Positions 16,718-24,192 are shown, numbered from the stretch's first letter. The stretch: DNA of 64,000 bases from Microbacterium hydrocarbonoxydans (GCF_900105205.1 NZ_FNSQ01000005.1:434001-498000), one strand, 5' to 3'. Notes: a model not told the origin generated them from the sequence alone. Numbers and translations are program-made.

Positions 16718-17531
16718 GCACATCGAGCATGCTCCGTCTCGCGCCCGCGCACTGGGCACCCGCTGGCTGGGCATCGGCCTCGCCACGGTGATCTCGGTCG
16801 TCACGCTCGGCCTCGGTCTGACCGGACGACTGAACCTCTACATCAGCCCCGAGTCGGTGTGGTTCGCGTGCGCTGCCGCCGTCGTGACGCTGGCCGGCGC
16901 GATCTGGTCGTGCACGCTGCCGCTCGGCGAAGAGGGCGACCACGGGCACGATCATGGCCACGACCACGGGGGATCGACGGCATCCGGCGCATCCGCCGAT
17001 TCGGATGCGGATGCCGTCGCCAGACCCCGTCGGAGCCTCGCCCTGGCCGGCACGGTGACCGGTGGAGTGGTGGCATCCGGTGTCGTGATCGCCGCCCTCG
17101 TACTGCCGCCGGCCTCGCTCTCGGTCGATCTCGCCATGTCGCGCGTGGGCGAGCAGACGGCCCTGTTCGCGGGCGCCGACGATGTGACCCTCGGAGTGGC
17201 CGACACGGCGACGTTCGGAGTCGGCGACTGGGCCAGCGTGTTCGCCACCGCCACGAACACCGCAGCCTACGACGGCAAGACCGTGACGCTGACCGGCTTC
17301 GTCACCCCGACGGACGCCGACGGCGTGAACCTCACGCGCCTCGTCATCACGCACTGCGTGATCGACGCGCAACCGGCGACGCTGCCCGTGACGATCGACG
17401 CCGGAGAGTTCGACACCGGTCAATGGGTCGAGGTCGAGGGCACCGTCAAGGCGGATGCCGACGGCTCGCTGCACGTCGAACCGACGACGGTGACTGCGAT
17501 CGACGAACCCCGGGATCCGTATGAGTACTGA
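16710..17531 (+). CDS. TIGR03943/DUF1980-like membrane protein paired with YraQ permease
   Basis: 273 residues. Two N-terminal transmembrane helices, a histidine/aspartate loop (DHGHDHGHDHGG at about residues 74-86) that looks metal-binding, a third helix, and an extracytoplasmic domain with KTVTLTGFVTP and HCVIDAQPATLPV, features of the YcgQ-like family usually encoded beside UPF0718 permeases. The likely start is TTG 16710, overlapping the permease stop by 8 bases. The histidine loop and its place behind zur suggest a zinc-related function; the biochemistry is unknown. Confidence 0.75.
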   Translation: MSEHIEHAPSRARALGTRWLGIGLATVISVVTLGLGLTGRLNLYISPESVWFACAAAVVTLAGAIWSCTLPLGEEGDHGHDHGHDHGGSTASGASADSDADAVARPRRSLALAGTVTGGVVASGVVIAALVLPPASLSVDLAMSRVGEQTALFAGADDVTLGVADTATFGVGDWASVFATATNTAAYDGKTVTLTGFVTPTDADGVNLTRLVITHCVIDAQPATLPVTIDAGEFDTGQWVEVEGTVKADADGSLHVEPTTVTAIDEPRDPYEY

Positions 17532-19383
17532 CGACGAGCGCCCCGAGGTTCCGCGGACGCGCGCCGAGTTGCGGGCAGCCCGCGAGGCGGAAGCGGCAGC
17601 AGCAGCGCCAGCTGCCGCCGAGGTAAACCTGCCTCCGGCGCTGAGCGATGGCGGCGAGGGGGAGCCCTCCTCCGACTCGCCGGACGAGGGCGGCGAAGCC
17701 GAGCGACACGGAACGCCTCCTGGGACGGACACACCTGTGGTCTCGCCCGCCGCTCGCCCGACAGGCGGTGAGCGGCCGACGCGTTCGACCTTCGTCGCGC
17801 CTGACGCGGAATCCACGACGACGTTCGCGGCTCACTCCGCGACCGACTATGCACCCCCCGCGCCGGTGGAGCCGAAGGCCGAGAGGAAGCCGAAGGCCGA
17901 GAGGAAGCCGAAGGCCGAGAAGCAGCCCAAGCCCGAGAAGCAGCCCAAGTCCGCGAAAGCACCCCAGCCGCAGAAGCAGGCCGAGGCGCCGAGGGACGCG
18001 GAGCCCGCTGCTCCACGCGACCGCCGGTTCCTGCTGGCGCTGGGGGCCGTGCTCGGCATCCTGGTCCTGGTCGGTGCTGGTCTCGGCGTGGTCAGTCTGA
18101 CCCAGGGGCCGCGCATCACGCAGGTGCAGGTGGATCCCGCCGAGGCGATCGAGGCGTCCGGCAGCCGGGTCATCCTCACCGCCAATCAGTCCCTGGCCGC
18201 GATCGACGAGTCCCAGGTGACGGTCGAGCCGGCCGTGCCGTTCACGCTCGACGCCGCGGGTCGCGGCGTCGGCATCCGCTTCACCGTGCCGCTCGACGAC
18301 GACACCGACTACACCGTGAGCGTCGCCGACGCGGTGGGCGCGGGCGGCGGGCCGAGCGCGACGCTGACCACGACCTTCACGACGCCCGCCTCGACCATGT
18401 TCCTGCTGCGCCGTGACGCGGACGGCGACGACAAGATCTTCCGTACCGATCTGACCGGGGAGAAGGCTGTCACGGTGTTCGCCGCCGACAAGATCAACGA
18501 CTTCCGCGCGACGTCGTCGCAGCTCGTCGTGTCCGTCGAGGGGGACGACGGCTCCCAGCTGCTCGTGATGGACCGCGAGGGCAAGAAGCAGCGCGAGCTG
18601 CCGCTCCCGGGCGTGGGCGATGTCCGCGACATCCAGGTCTCCGACCGCGGGGGGCTGGTGGGATACAGCTACTCCGACAAGGAGCTCAGCGACACCGAGG
18701 GGCGGGCGAGCGTGCTCGTCACCCAGTCGCTGAGCGGCGACGACGAACCGGTCGTGACCGAGGTCGGCGACAAGGAGGCCAACGTCTTCGTGTGGCAGTT
18801 CGTGCCGGACAGCGCCGCGGTGCTGTTCATCGACTTCGACGGCGCGCTGTCGCTGATCGACCGCTCGACGGATGCCGGTGTGCAGTCCCTCGGGCTGGCC
18901 ACGACCATCCAGGGGATCTCGCGCGGCACGTACACGGCCATCGTCGAGCGGCTGGACGGCGCGGTCGCCGAGCTGAACCTCGCCGACGGCACCGAGGTGC
19001 CGCTGGAGGCCTCCGACCCCGACTACGGCACCGCGATCACGATCACGCCGTTCCCCGGCGGCACTCTGCGCCACGTCGTGGCGCGGGATGACAGCGGCGT
19101 GCCGAGCGGCCAGGCGATCGTGCGCGTCGACGACGACGGGAAGGCGACGCCGCTGGCCGAGGTCGACTCGACCGGTTCGATCCTGCAGGCGTGCGCATCG
19201 CCCAGCGGGCAGTACGCCGCGGTCGTGATCGCGCCGAACCTCGCCGAGAATCCGTACGACCAGATGCTGCTGCCCCTGCCCGAGAACCTCGAGACGCACC
19301 TGCTCGACCTGCGCACCGGCGACGAGATCGTCGCGCTGACGGGTTTCGACGCATCGTGGTGCCAGATGGCCCCCAAGTTCTGA
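17521..19383 (+). CDS. Membrane-anchored protein with Lys/Pro-rich linker, Ig-like and propeller-like domains
   Basis: 620 residues. A low-complexity acidic/alanine-rich N terminus is followed by a tandem Lys-Pro-Glu linker (about 119-155; KAERKPKAERKPKAEKQ), then one transmembrane helix (about 169-191; LLALGAVLGILVLVGAGLGVV). Next comes an Ig-like domain (about 200-290; VILTANQSL ... DTDYTVSVADAV) and about 320 residues of short beta-rich repeats resembling a beta-propeller (LLVMDREGKKQRELPLPG, LATTIQGISRGTYTAIV). It is presumably a type II membrane protein with the C-terminal part outside. Start ATG 17521 overlaps the previous gene by 11 bases. Function not recognised. Confidence 0.75.
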   Translation: MSTDDERPEVPRTRAELRAAREAEAAAAAPAAAEVNLPPALSDGGEGEPSSDSPDEGGEAERHGTPPGTDTPVVSPAARPTGGERPTRSTFVAPDAESTTTFAAHSATDYAPPAPVEPKAERKPKAERKPKAEKQPKPEKQPKSAKAPQPQKQAEAPRDAEPAAPRDRRFLLALGAVLGILVLVGAGLGVVSLTQGPRITQVQVDPAEAIEASGSRVILTANQSLAAIDESQVTVEPAVPFTLDAAGRGVGIRFTVPLDDDTDYTVSVADAVGAGGGPSATLTTTFTTPASTMFLLRRDADGDDKIFRTDLTGEKAVTVFAADKINDFRATSSQLVVSVEGDDGSQLLVMDREGKKQRELPLPGVGDVRDIQVSDRGGLVGYSYSDKELSDTEGRASVLVTQSLSGDDEPVVTEVGDKEANVFVWQFVPDSAAVLFIDFDGALSLIDRSTDAGVQSLGLATTIQGISRGTYTAIVERLDGAVAELNLADGTEVPLEASDPDYGTAITITPFPGGTLRHVVARDDSGVPSGQAIVRVDDDGKATPLAEVDSTGSILQACASPSGQYAAVVIAPNLAENPYDQMLLPLPENLETHLLDLRTGDEIVALTGFDASWCQMAPKF

Positions 19384-19387
19384 GCCC

Positions 19388-20104
19388 ATGCCGACGGATG
19401 CCCTGCACCGAGCGACCCGCGCCGAGCTGAGCGGGCTGCCGGTGCATGTCGCCCCGCTGCTGCTCGGGGCGGAGCTGCGCACGGTCGTCGCAGGATCCGA
19501 GGTCCGGCTGCGACTGACCGAGGTCGAGGCGTATCACGGTCAGGGCACCGGGCCCGAAGCCGATCCCGGGTCGCACGCCCGCATGGGACGCACTGCCCGC
19601 AACGCGACGATGTGGGGCGAGGCAGGGCACCTCTACGTGTACCTGAGCCACGGCATCCACTCGTGCGTCAATGTCGTCTCCGGCCCCGAGGGTCAGGCCG
19701 GCGGAATCCTGCTGCGTGCGGGCGAGGTGGTGGCGGGAGCGGATGCCGCCGCGGTGCGCCGCCGCGCGGCGCTTCCCCTCACCGCCCCGGCGCTGCGGGA
19801 CCTCGCGAGGGGGCCGGGGCGATTCGGACAGGCGGCGGGGCTGCGGCATCCGATCCACGACGGCATCGACGCGATCACCGGTGCCGAGCACGAGGGGGCC
19901 CGCGCCGAGCTGTGGCTGCGCGACGACCCGGTGCACGACGTCGCGACGGGGCCTCGTGTCGGTGTGGCCGGCATCGCAGGCACGGCGGCGTTTCCGTGGC
20001 GCTTCTGGATCGCCGGTGACCCGACGGTCTCGCCGTTCCGATGGGGGAGAGGGGCTCACGCGGCGTCCCTCAGCATCCGCGAGGCAGGCGACGACAGGGG
20101 CTGA
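19388..20104 (+). CDS. DNA-3-methyladenine glycosylase, AAG/MPG family
   Basis: 238 residues, monofunctional base-excision glycosylase removing alkylated purines such as 3-methyladenine and hypoxanthine. Recognisable parts are [11 protein letters not shown], the catalytic-glutamate segment [37 protein letters not shown], and [11 protein letters not shown] near the DNA-binding surface. The length is normal for bacterial members. It starts 4 bases after the preceding stop, so probably co-transcribed. Not the AlkA or Tag fold, as no helix-hairpin-helix is seen. Confidence 0.9.
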   Translation: MPTDALHRATRAELSGLPVHVAPLLLGAELRTVVAGSEVRLRLTEVEAYHGQGTGPEADPGSHARMGRTARNATMWGEAGHLYVYLSHGIHSCVNVVSGPEGQAGGILLRAGEVVAGADAAAVRRRAALPLTAPALRDLARGPGRFGQAAGLRHPIHDGIDAITGAEHEGARAELWLRDDPVHDVATGPRVGVAGIAGTAAFPWRFWIAGDPTVSPFRWGRGAHAASLSIREAGDDRG

Positions 20105-20114
20105 GTTCCTGCCG

Positions 20115-20265
20115 TGCTAAACTGACTCTTTGTCTGCGCACACTCCTGTGCGTAGTTCGCGTGCTTCCCTTTCTTCGGCCGAGAGATCGGCGATGTGGGG
20201 TGGCGCGCAGACAAGGGATCTTGGGTGGGGCCGTCCGGCCTCACGGTATAGAAGGAGTCACCATC
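20115..20265 (+). promoter_or_regulatory. Promoter and structured 5' leader of rpmB-rpmG-rpsN
   Basis: An extended -10 TGCTAAACT (20115-20123) predicts a start near 20130 and a ~135-base leader. TTGTCTGCGC (20130-20139) is perfectly complementary to GCGCAGACAA (20205-20214) and would close a large multi-branch structure containing a GCCGA-GAGA-TCGGC hairpin with a GNRA-type loop (20178-20191). Alternatively CTGCGCACA (20134-20142) pairs with TGTGCGTAG (20147-20155), which is exclusive with the long-range stem. A further hairpin GTGGGGCC/GGCCTCAC (20225-20244) ends just before the Shine-Dalgarno GAAGGAG (20251-20257). No Zur-type dyad is seen. A ribosomal-protein leader is likely. Confidence 0.55.
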
Positions 20266-20502
20266 ATGGCAGCAGTGTGCCAGGTGACCGGAGCTGTTCC
20301 CGGCTTCGGTCACAACGTCTCGCACTCGCACCGCCGGACGAAGCGCCGCTTCGACCCGAACGTGCAGAAGAAGACCTATTTCGTCGCTTCGCTCGGTCGT
20401 AAGATCACGCTCAACGTGTCCGCCAAGGGCATCAAGGTGATCGACGTCCGCGGCATCGAGAACGTGGTCAAGGACCTTCAGGCGAAGGGTGTGAAGCTCT
20501 AA
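20266..20502 (+). CDS. rpmB: 50S ribosomal protein L28, zinc-independent type
   Basis: 78 residues: [20 protein letters not shown] and [14 protein letters not shown] are diagnostic of L28. It has one cysteine and none of the CxxC pairs of zinc-binding actinobacterial L28, so it is the C-minus form. ATG 20266 follows GAAGGAG. Its stop TAA overlaps the rpmG ATG, so it is coupled to rpmG, which is followed by rpsN. The strong promoter and structured leader suggest this is a main expressed copy rather than only a zinc-starvation spare. Confidence 0.96.
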   Translation: MAAVCQVTGAVPGFGHNVSHSHRRTKRRFDPNVQKKTYFVASLGRKITLNVSAKGIKVIDVRGIENVVKDLQAKGVKL

Positions 20503-20672
20503 TGGCCAAGAAGGCTCAGGACGTACGTCCGATCATCAAGCTGCGCTCGACGGCAGGTACGGGTTACACGTACGTGACGAAGAAGAACCGCCGCAACACC
20601 CCTGACCGCCTCGTGCTGAAGAAGTACGACCCGGTCATCCGTCAGCACGTCGAATTCCGAGAGGAGCGTTGA
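20502..20672 (+). CDS. rpmG: 50S ribosomal protein L33, zinc-independent type
   Basis: A 56-residue protein beginning [19 protein letters not shown], with [19 protein letters not shown] in the centre and ending [10 protein letters not shown]; this is L33. It contains no cysteine at all, so the zinc ribbon of the C-plus form is absent. ATG 20502 overlaps the rpmB stop and its own TGA (20670-20672) is 3 bases before rpsN. It lies in the middle of the three-gene ribosomal operon. Confidence 0.96.
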   Translation: MAKKAQDVRPIIKLRSTAGTGYTYVTKKNRRNTPDRLVLKKYDPVIRQHVEFREER

Positions 20673-20675
20673 TCA

Positions 20676-20981
20676 ATGGCTAAGAAGAGCAAGATCGCTC
20701 GCAACGAGCAGCGCAAGGTCATCGTCGAGCGTTACGCAGAGCGTCGCGCCGAGCTGAAGAAGACCCTGGTCGATCCGAACGCCACCGACGAGGCCCGCGA
20801 GGCCGCACGCGTCGGCCTGCAGAAGCTGCCGCGCAACGCCTCGCCGGCTCGCGTGCGTTCGCGCGACGTCATCGACGGCCGCCCCCGCGGTGTCCTCACG
20901 AAGTTCGGCATCTCGCGTGTCCGCTTCCGTGACATGGCACACCGTGGCGAGCTGCCCGGTGTCACCAAGTCGAGCTGGTAA
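20676..20981 (+). CDS. rpsN: 30S ribosomal protein S14, long zinc-independent type
   Basis: 101 residues, the long S14 form: [20 protein letters not shown] at the N terminus, [20 protein letters not shown] and the C-terminal [20 protein letters not shown]. There is no CxxC, unlike the short zinc-binding S14 (about 61 residues) found in spc operons. It is the last gene of rpmB-rpmG-rpsN and is followed by a strong intrinsic terminator. Confidence 0.96.
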   Translation: MAKKSKIARNEQRKVIVERYAERRAELKKTLVDPNATDEAREAARVGLQKLPRNASPARVRSRDVIDGRPRGVLTKFGISRVRFRDMAHRGELPGVTKSSW

Positions 20982-20998
20982 GTCTCAGCAGACAAGCA

Positions 20999-21030
20999 GG
21001 GGCGAGGATCTTCGGATCCTCGCCCCTTTT
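20999..21030 (+). terminator. Intrinsic terminator of the ribosomal operon
   Basis: GGGGCGAGGATC (20999-21010) pairs perfectly with GATCCTCGCCCC (21015-21026) around a TTCG tetraloop closed by C-G, and is followed by TTTT (21027-21030). It is a textbook rho-independent terminator. Confidence 0.93.
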
Positions 21031-21046
21031 CTCGTCAGTCCTGCCG

Positions 21047-21121
21047 CCTCGTAGGGCGGACTTCTCCGTGTGGGGCGGATTCATCGGGCCGAATCCTCCG
21101 CCCGATGAGGAGTTCTCCTCC
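21047..21121. repeat. 75-base intergenic direct repeat, copy 1
   Basis: This block reappears at 21215-21289 with two substitutions. It contains the perfect inverted repeat TCATCGGG ... CCCGATGA and GGGCGGA ... TCCGCCC, so it could fold. The block holds no gene that I can support; the open frames across it follow the repeat periodicity and shift between strands. The ~415 bases from rpsN to the DUF559 gene contain only the terminator, these two copies and a tandem repeat. Confidence 0.85.
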
Positions 21122-21140
21122 CGGCAGGTTCTCCTTCCCC

Positions 21141-21209
21141 TTCGGCCCTCCCCCTTCGGCCCTCCCCCTTCGGCCCTCCCCCTTCGGCCCTCCCCCTTCG
21201 GCCCGCCCC
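21141..21209. repeat. Five-copy 14-base tandem repeat
   Basis: TTCGGCCCTCCCCC is repeated at 21141, 21155, 21169 and 21183, with a fifth variant copy from 21197. It lies between the two 75-base repeats. The identical copies indicate recent slippage or unequal crossing over. No coding role is seen. Confidence 0.9.
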
Positions 21210-21214
21210 TTTCC

Positions 21215-21289
21215 CCTCGTAGGGCGGACTTCTCCGTGTGGGGCGGATACTTCGGGCCGAATCCTCCGCCCGATGAGGAGTTCTCCTCC
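21215..21289. repeat. 75-base intergenic direct repeat, copy 2
   Basis: 73 of 75 bases match copy 1 at 21047-21121. The two changes (GATTCATCGG to GATACTTCGG) fall in the left arm of the 8-base inverted repeat and break it in this copy. The two copies, 168 bases apart, flank the tandem repeat. Confidence 0.85.
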
Positions 21290-21397
21290 TGACGGGTTTT
21301 CCTGCACATGCGGTGCGAAGTGGCTCTTCCCCCCTCCCGGTGGAATCGAGCGTGGAGAAGCATGCGGCGGATGCCGTGCTCTGGGCATCATCGACGG

Positions 21398-22231
21398 ATG
21401 GATGTCGAAGGATCTTTGGCCGCGGGACAGGGGATCGCGCGCATTCGTGCGCTGCGCCGATCGGGCGTGACGGAGTACGCCGTGAAGCGAGCCGTCCGCA
21501 GCGGCGCGGTCATGTCGGTATGCAGAGGATGGGTCGCCCTCCGCGATGCCGACCCCATGCTCATCGCAGCCGCCAAGCGCGGAGTCGTGCTCAGTTGCGT
21601 CACGCTGGCGAAGCGGAAGGCGCTGTGGGTGACGTCAGCCGGAGAACCGCACGTGGCGGCACCGGCGAATTCGGGTCACGCGAACAGTGTTCGCGGCGTG
21701 GTGCACTGGAGCATCCCCACCTTCCCGAGGGATCCCGATCAACTCGAGGATTCCGTTGAGAACGCACTCGTCCTCGTCGCTCGTTGCCAGCCGCACGAGG
21801 ACGCCCTCGCCACGTGGGAGTCGGCGATCAGGAAGCACCTCGTCGACGTGGATGTGCTCTCGAGAGCTCCGCTGCCGCCGGCGGCCCGGAGACTTCTGGA
21901 CGACGCGCGACCGTTCGCGGATGCCGGAACCGAGACGATCTTGCGCACGAGACTCCGGTGGCTCGATGTGCCGATCACCCCGCAGGTCTGGGTGTTCGGT
22001 CATCGCGTCGACTTCCTGATCGGAGACCGGCTCGTCATACAGATCGACGGCCGTCATCACGTCGGACCCCAGCGATCGAGCGACATCGCGCATGACGCGG
22101 AGCTGGCGTTGCGCGGGTATCACGTGATGCGGGTCAGTTATGACCAGCTCATGAACCAGTGGCCGGCGGTGCAGAACAGGATCTTGGCCGCCATCGCTCA
22201 GCGCTTACATCTCGCGGCGGGACGCGCGTGA
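21398..22231 (+). CDS. DUF559 endonuclease-fold protein with N-terminal winged-helix domain
   Basis: 277 residues. The N-terminal ~60 (IARIRALRRSGVTEYAVKRA, then AVMSVCRGWVAL) resembles the AbiEi-type wHTH that fronts many actinobacterial DUF559 proteins. The C-terminal ~110 is the Vsr-like/PD-(D/E)XK-related DUF559 domain: AGTETILRTRLRWL, HRVDFLIGDRLVIQIDGRHH, and RGYHVMRVSYDQLM. Known family members are uncharacterised; DNA binding or nuclease activity is inferred from the fold. ATG 21398 starts the conserved part. No toxin partner is adjacent, so I do not call it a toxin-antitoxin gene. Confidence 0.75.
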   Translation: MDVEGSLAAGQGIARIRALRRSGVTEYAVKRAVRSGAVMSVCRGWVALRDADPMLIAAAKRGVVLSCVTLAKRKALWVTSAGEPHVAAPANSGHANSVRGVVHWSIPTFPRDPDQLEDSVENALVLVARCQPHEDALATWESAIRKHLVDVDVLSRAPLPPAARRLLDDARPFADAGTETILRTRLRWLDVPITPQVWVFGHRVDFLIGDRLVIQIDGRHHVGPQRSSDIAHDAELALRGYHVMRVSYDQLMNQWPAVQNRILAAIAQRLHLAAGRA

Positions 22232-22280
22232 TTGGGGCCAGCGAGGGGCAGGGCAGACAAGGGCGCCACAGCGCCAGGCA

Positions 22281-23108
22281 TCACGCGACGGATGCTGTCG
22301 CGTGCGCCACCGCCCAGGTGAGCGCGTAGTCGGCGATCTCCTCCCAGCCGTCCTGGCTGACGAGGCGATGGGTGCGTCCCGCATACTCCTTGTAGTCGAC
22401 GATGGCGGGGCTGCCGCTGGAGCGGTACTTCTTGACGATCGCGCGACCGATGGCCGGCGGCACCACGTGGTCGATCTCGCCGGTGATGACGAGCAGCGGT
22501 GCGCGGTCGGCGCGTGCGTAGTCGACATGCGTGACTCCGCCCTTCTCGTTGAGCACCGAGGTCACGCCTTCGAAGAAGACCCTGTTGTACGAGTTCACCG
22601 CGTACTCCTCCCACAGCGCGTCGGATGCCCTGCGCGACAGATCGTTGCCGAACGTGAAGTGGAAGTGGCGCTTTGAGAGCGGCTTGGCTCCGTTGATGCC
22701 GAAGGGGTTCGAGAGGATCGGGGTTCCGGTCCACAGGGTCGAGAGGGGCAGCGCGGTCACGCCGGCGGTCTGTCCCGGGGCCACGCCCACGTAGGCGGCG
22801 CCGAGGCCGCGGTCGGCGAGCATCTGAGTGAGGACGCCGCCGAAGGAGTGCCCCATGATGATGGGCTTGACGGGGAGCGCGCGGATGATGCGCTCGTAGT
22901 TGTCGGCGATCTCCTCGAGCCCGATGCCCTTGAGAGCCGACGGGTCGCGGCGGATGTCCTCGACCGAGCGGTCATCGATCCCTGGCCACCCCGGGATGAT
23001 CACCTCGTGGCCCTGAGCGCGGAACCGCTCGGCCCACGTGTTCCAGCTCTTCGGTGTCATCCAGAGTCCGTGGATCAGGACGATCGGGGTCTTGTCGGTG
23101 CTGTTCAT
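22281..23108 (-). CDS. Alpha/beta hydrolase
   Basis: 275 residues. PIVLIHGLWMTPKSW carries the oxyanion HG motif; the nucleophile elbow is MGHSFGGV; the catalytic acid is Asp in VITGEIDHVVP and the catalytic base His in YAGRTHRLV. No signal peptide. Esterase, lactonase or hydrolase of a small molecule; substrate unknown. It diverges from a TetR regulator at 23234, with a palindromic operator between them, so expression is probably induced by a compound that TetR senses. Confidence 0.88.
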   Translation of the reverse strand: MNSTDKTPIVLIHGLWMTPKSWNTWAERFRAQGHEVIIPGWPGIDDRSVEDIRRDPSALKGIGLEEIADNYERIIRALPVKPIIMGHSFGGVLTQMLADRGLGAAYVGVAPGQTAGVTALPLSTLWTGTPILSNPFGINGAKPLSKRHFHFTFGNDLSRRASDALWEEYAVNSYNRVFFEGVTSVLNEKGGVTHVDYARADRAPLLVITGEIDHVVPPAIGRAIVKKYRSSGSPAIVDYKEYAGRTHRLVSQDGWEEIADYALTWAVAHATASVA

Positions 23109-23160
23109 GGTTTCTTCTCCTGTCTTCGCCCCGCCGTGTGCGGATGCGATACGCTGATAG

Positions 23161-23176
23161 TAGACCGATCGTTCTA
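23161..23176. promoter_or_regulatory. TetR-type palindromic operator
   Basis: TAGACCGATCGTTCTA is a near-perfect 16-base palindrome (TAGAnCGATCGnTCTA) in the 125-base gap between the divergent hydrolase and TetR genes. Its size and symmetry suit a TetR dimer controlling both promoters. Confidence 0.7.
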
Positions 23177-23233
23177 TCTAGTGCAACCTATTCCCGAAAA
23201 CCCGAATCGGATGACACGATGAGAGGGATCACC

Positions 23234-23842
23234 ATGAAGACAACGACTCCCACCTCAGCTCCGACGACGGCTCCGAAGCGGCCCAGCGCAGCCCGCGCGC
23301 GGCTGATCGACACCGCCACCAGGCTCTTCTACGAGGAGGGGATCCACGCGGTCGGCGTCGATCGCATCATCGACGAGGCCGCGGTGACCAGGGCGACGCT
23401 CTACAACCAGTTCGGCGGCAAGGAGAATCTCGTCCTCGCGTATCTGCGCAACGAAGACGAGATGCTGCGCGCGATGTTCGCTGAAGCCGGAGAAGCGGTC
23501 ACGGATCCGGACCAGCTCGTCGACGCCGTGATCGAGGGCATCGCCGCCGACATCCGTCTCCGGCACACGCGCGGCTGCCCGTTCATCAACGCGGCGGCCG
23601 AGTACCCGGATGCCGACGGCGCTGTCCGGCGACTCATCGACGAACACCGGGAGTGGTTCCGCTCGACCCTGCAGGCCGTGGCCGAGCAGGCCGGACTCGA
23701 GAGTGCCGCCGATGTCGCGGCATCCCTCGTGCTGCTGCGCGACGCTGCGCTCGTCGGCGGGTACCTCGACGGAGACGAGCGGGTCACGCCGGCGTTCGAG
23801 CGCACCGCCCGCTCGGTGGTCGCGGCCCATCGCCCGCTCTGA
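23234..23842 (+). CDS. TetR-family transcriptional regulator
   Basis: 202 residues. The DNA-binding domain is at about 20-65: RARLIDTATRLFYEEGIHAV, then the HTH AAVTRATLYNQFGGKENLV. The ligand domain contains HTRGCPFINAAAEYPDADG, a pattern typical of the TetR subgroup next to alpha/beta hydrolases or reductases. ATG 23234 is preceded by GAGAGGG; an in-frame ATG at 23219 lacks a ribosome binding site. Predicted to repress itself and the divergent hydrolase through the 23161-23176 palindrome. Confidence 0.88.
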   Translation: MKTTTPTSAPTTAPKRPSAARARLIDTATRLFYEEGIHAVGVDRIIDEAAVTRATLYNQFGGKENLVLAYLRNEDEMLRAMFAEAGEAVTDPDQLVDAVIEGIAADIRLRHTRGCPFINAAAEYPDADGAVRRLIDEHREWFRSTLQAVAEQAGLESAADVAASLVLLRDAALVGGYLDGDERVTPAFERTARSVVAAHRPL

Positions 23843-23898
23843 CTCCGGCTCGACCGCGCAGCGGTGACCGCCGCGGGCTGACCTGCAGCGCTTCCTGT

Positions 23899-23965
23899 GA
23901 AGGAGATCGTCCCCAACGAAGGACCGGATGCCGGAATCAGTCCTTCGTTGCGCGCGATCTCCTTC
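23899..23965. repeat. Long two-part palindromic intergenic element
   Basis: GAAGGAGATCG (23899-23909) is perfectly complementary to CGATCTCCTTC (23955-23965), and AACGAAGGAC (23915-23924) to GTCCTTCGTT (23940-23949). A 5x5 internal loop separates the two stems and a 15-base loop CGGATGCCGGAATCA closes the top. It lies in the 350-base gap after the TetR gene, which otherwise holds the HU promoter. It may act as a terminator but lacks a T run. Its AGGAC-loop-GTCCT core resembles the elements at 61.9-63.7 kb. Confidence 0.75.
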
Positions 23966-24067
23966 GCAGCCAGCGGGTCGACGCACCGCCAGCACGTGTC
24001 AAGCGACCGCCTCACGAGTCACATTCGTCACTTCTGACCCACGACACGCCGCTGAATAGTCCAAAAC

Positions 24068-24192
24068 CCGCGAAATGACGCGGAAATGTGGGCGCTGGTT
24101 GATACATTCAAGGCGGTCACTCGACCAACGGAGGGCAGTCGCCCCCCGGAATCACCAACGATGCGACGGGAACCTCGTCGCTGGAGGATGAC
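24068..24192 (+). promoter_or_regulatory. Promoter and leader of the HU gene
   Basis: A -10-like TACATT (24103-24108) predicts transcription from about 24115 and a ~78-base leader. Upstream is a small dyad CCGCG-N6-CGCGG (24068-24083). The leader has a hairpin GCGACGGG-AAC-CTCGTCGC (24163-24181) ending one base before the Shine-Dalgarno GGAGG (24183-24187), which could modulate initiation. Confidence 0.45.

Noticed and set aside
20105..20265. Zur operator upstream of rpmB
   Set aside because: No TGNNANNNTNNCA-like or TAATG-N5-CATTA dyad is present; only the housekeeping extended -10 and RNA-type stems are seen.
21141..21209. CRISPR-like array
   Set aside because: Units are 14 bases in direct head-to-tail order with no spacers, and no cas genes are in the window.
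21035..21391. Long open frames on both strands across the repeats after rpsN
   Set aside because: They follow the 14-base and 75-base repeats, lack ribosome binding sites, and encode low-complexity GGP/EGRR-type or Pro/Ser-rich strings. High-GC repeats keep frames open without coding.
21398..22231. Toxin-antitoxin system for the AbiEi-like DUF559 protein
   Set aside because: No AbiEii-type nucleotidyltransferase or any other toxin gene is adjacent; only the N-terminal domain resembles AbiEi.
23969..24067. A small gene between the palindrome at 23.9 kb and the HU promoter
   Set aside because: No frame of coding character with a ribosome binding site was found; the stretch appears to be plain intergenic DNA.
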